Assembly: GCA_023229725.1 (NCBI GenBank)
Contig: JALNYR010000142.1
Coordinates: 1-6,318, forward strand
DNA from: Dehalococcoidia bacterium
Lineage (GTDB): Bacteria; Chloroflexota; Dehalococcoidia; GIF9; AB-539-J10
Direction of reading: 5' to 3'
DNA: 6,318 nucleotides
The position numbers and the translations under genes were made by a program. Under the pieces are notes generated by a model that had not been told where the DNA came from, did no database searches, and was given only the letters and a program-made list of their open reading frames with translations. Each line of letters opens with the position of its first letter. Position 1 is the first letter of the stretch. Below are positions 6,135 through 6,318 of this stretch, piece by piece.

Positions 6135-6317
6135 CTATCCCCGGCCTTCGGATTGAAGCAACAGACGCTCGATGTCCGCGGTGAGGTCCTTGCCTTTGTC
6201 GAGCAGCCTGCCGGCGCGGTCGCACACGCGACGACCCGAGATGACGATGTCGCCTGCCGCCAGCGCGCGAAGCGTGGTCAGTATCAACGGGAACTCGCGG
6301 CTCAGCCCCTGCCTCCG
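6135..6317 (-). CDS. Unrecognised protein, C-terminal fragment
   Basis: The last 60 codons of a gene enter from the right edge on the minus strand and end at TAG (plus-strand 6137-6135). The translation reads ...SREFPLILTTLRALAAGDI, then VISGRRVCDRAGRLLDKG, then KDLTADIERLLLQSEGRG. It has strong G/C preference at third codon positions, predicted helix-friendly composition, and no low-complexity runs, all of which favour this frame over the two other minus frames. I do not recognise the family: there is no motif I can name, only one cysteine, and no membrane segment. The gene converges with the etf operon, and 274 nt containing only the palindromic terminator lie between them. The fragment alone gives no basis for a function. 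Confidence 0.6.
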   Translation of the reverse strand, partial: RRQGLSREFPLILTTLRALAAGDIVISGRRVCDRAGRLLDKGKDLTADIERLLLQSEGRG

Positions 6318-6318
6318 T

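Noticed and set aside
5916..6184. Short plus-strand frames after the palindrome (starting at 5916 and 5978)
   Set aside because: They lack ribosome-binding sites, are Arg-rich as expected from random G+C-rich DNA, and the second one runs into the minus-strand coding end at 6135.

Overview
The window is G+C-rich bacterial chromosome with two compact plus-strand gene blocks and one gene entering from the right on the minus strand. I see no mobile element, CRISPR array, rRNA or tRNA. The gene set (aspS end, trigger factor, clpP, clostridial-style etfBA, GlcD-family flavoenzyme) and the high GC suggest an anaerobic or facultative free-living bacterium. A Chloroflexota (Dehalococcoidia-like) source is my guess from protein style only and has not been tested.

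Block 1 (bases 1-2371) is a protein synthesis and quality-control run: the 3' end of aspS, tig (trigger factor), clpP, and a 55-codon gene for a single-pass membrane protein that starts on the clpP stop codon (GTGA overlap). All junctions are tight: the aspS stop is 5 nt before tig, tig and clpP overlap by 8 nt, and clpP and the small gene overlap by 4 nt. This points to one transcript with translational coupling. clpX does not follow clpP here.

Bases 2372-2698 are non-coding. They hold a candidate extended -10 promoter (about 2473-2501) and a strong intrinsic-terminator-like hairpin with a U-rich tail (2575-2617). A perfect Shine-Dalgarno-like sequence with no usable start codon follows (2637-2645), and then the real etfB ribosome-binding site. 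The order promoter, terminator, gene raises the possibility of transcription attenuation ahead of the next operon. The simpler reading is that the hairpin just ends the clpP transcript.

Block 2 (2699-5860) is etfB-etfA plus a GlcD-family FAD-linked 2-hydroxyacid dehydrogenase. The genes are joined by an ATGA overlap and a 4-nt gap, and a 30-nt perfect palindrome followed by TTT closes the block. EtfB carries the DGDT-x-QVGP loop typical of electron-bifurcating ETFs. Gene order matches the LctBCD (lactate dehydrogenase/ETF) arrangement of acetogens. The likely role is oxidation of a 2-hydroxyacid such as lactate, with electrons passing through the ETF, possibly by confurcation with ferredoxin and NAD. 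The substrate cannot be fixed from sequence.

Bases 5861-6134 hold only that terminator. The last 183 bases encode the C-terminus of an unrecognised minus-strand protein.
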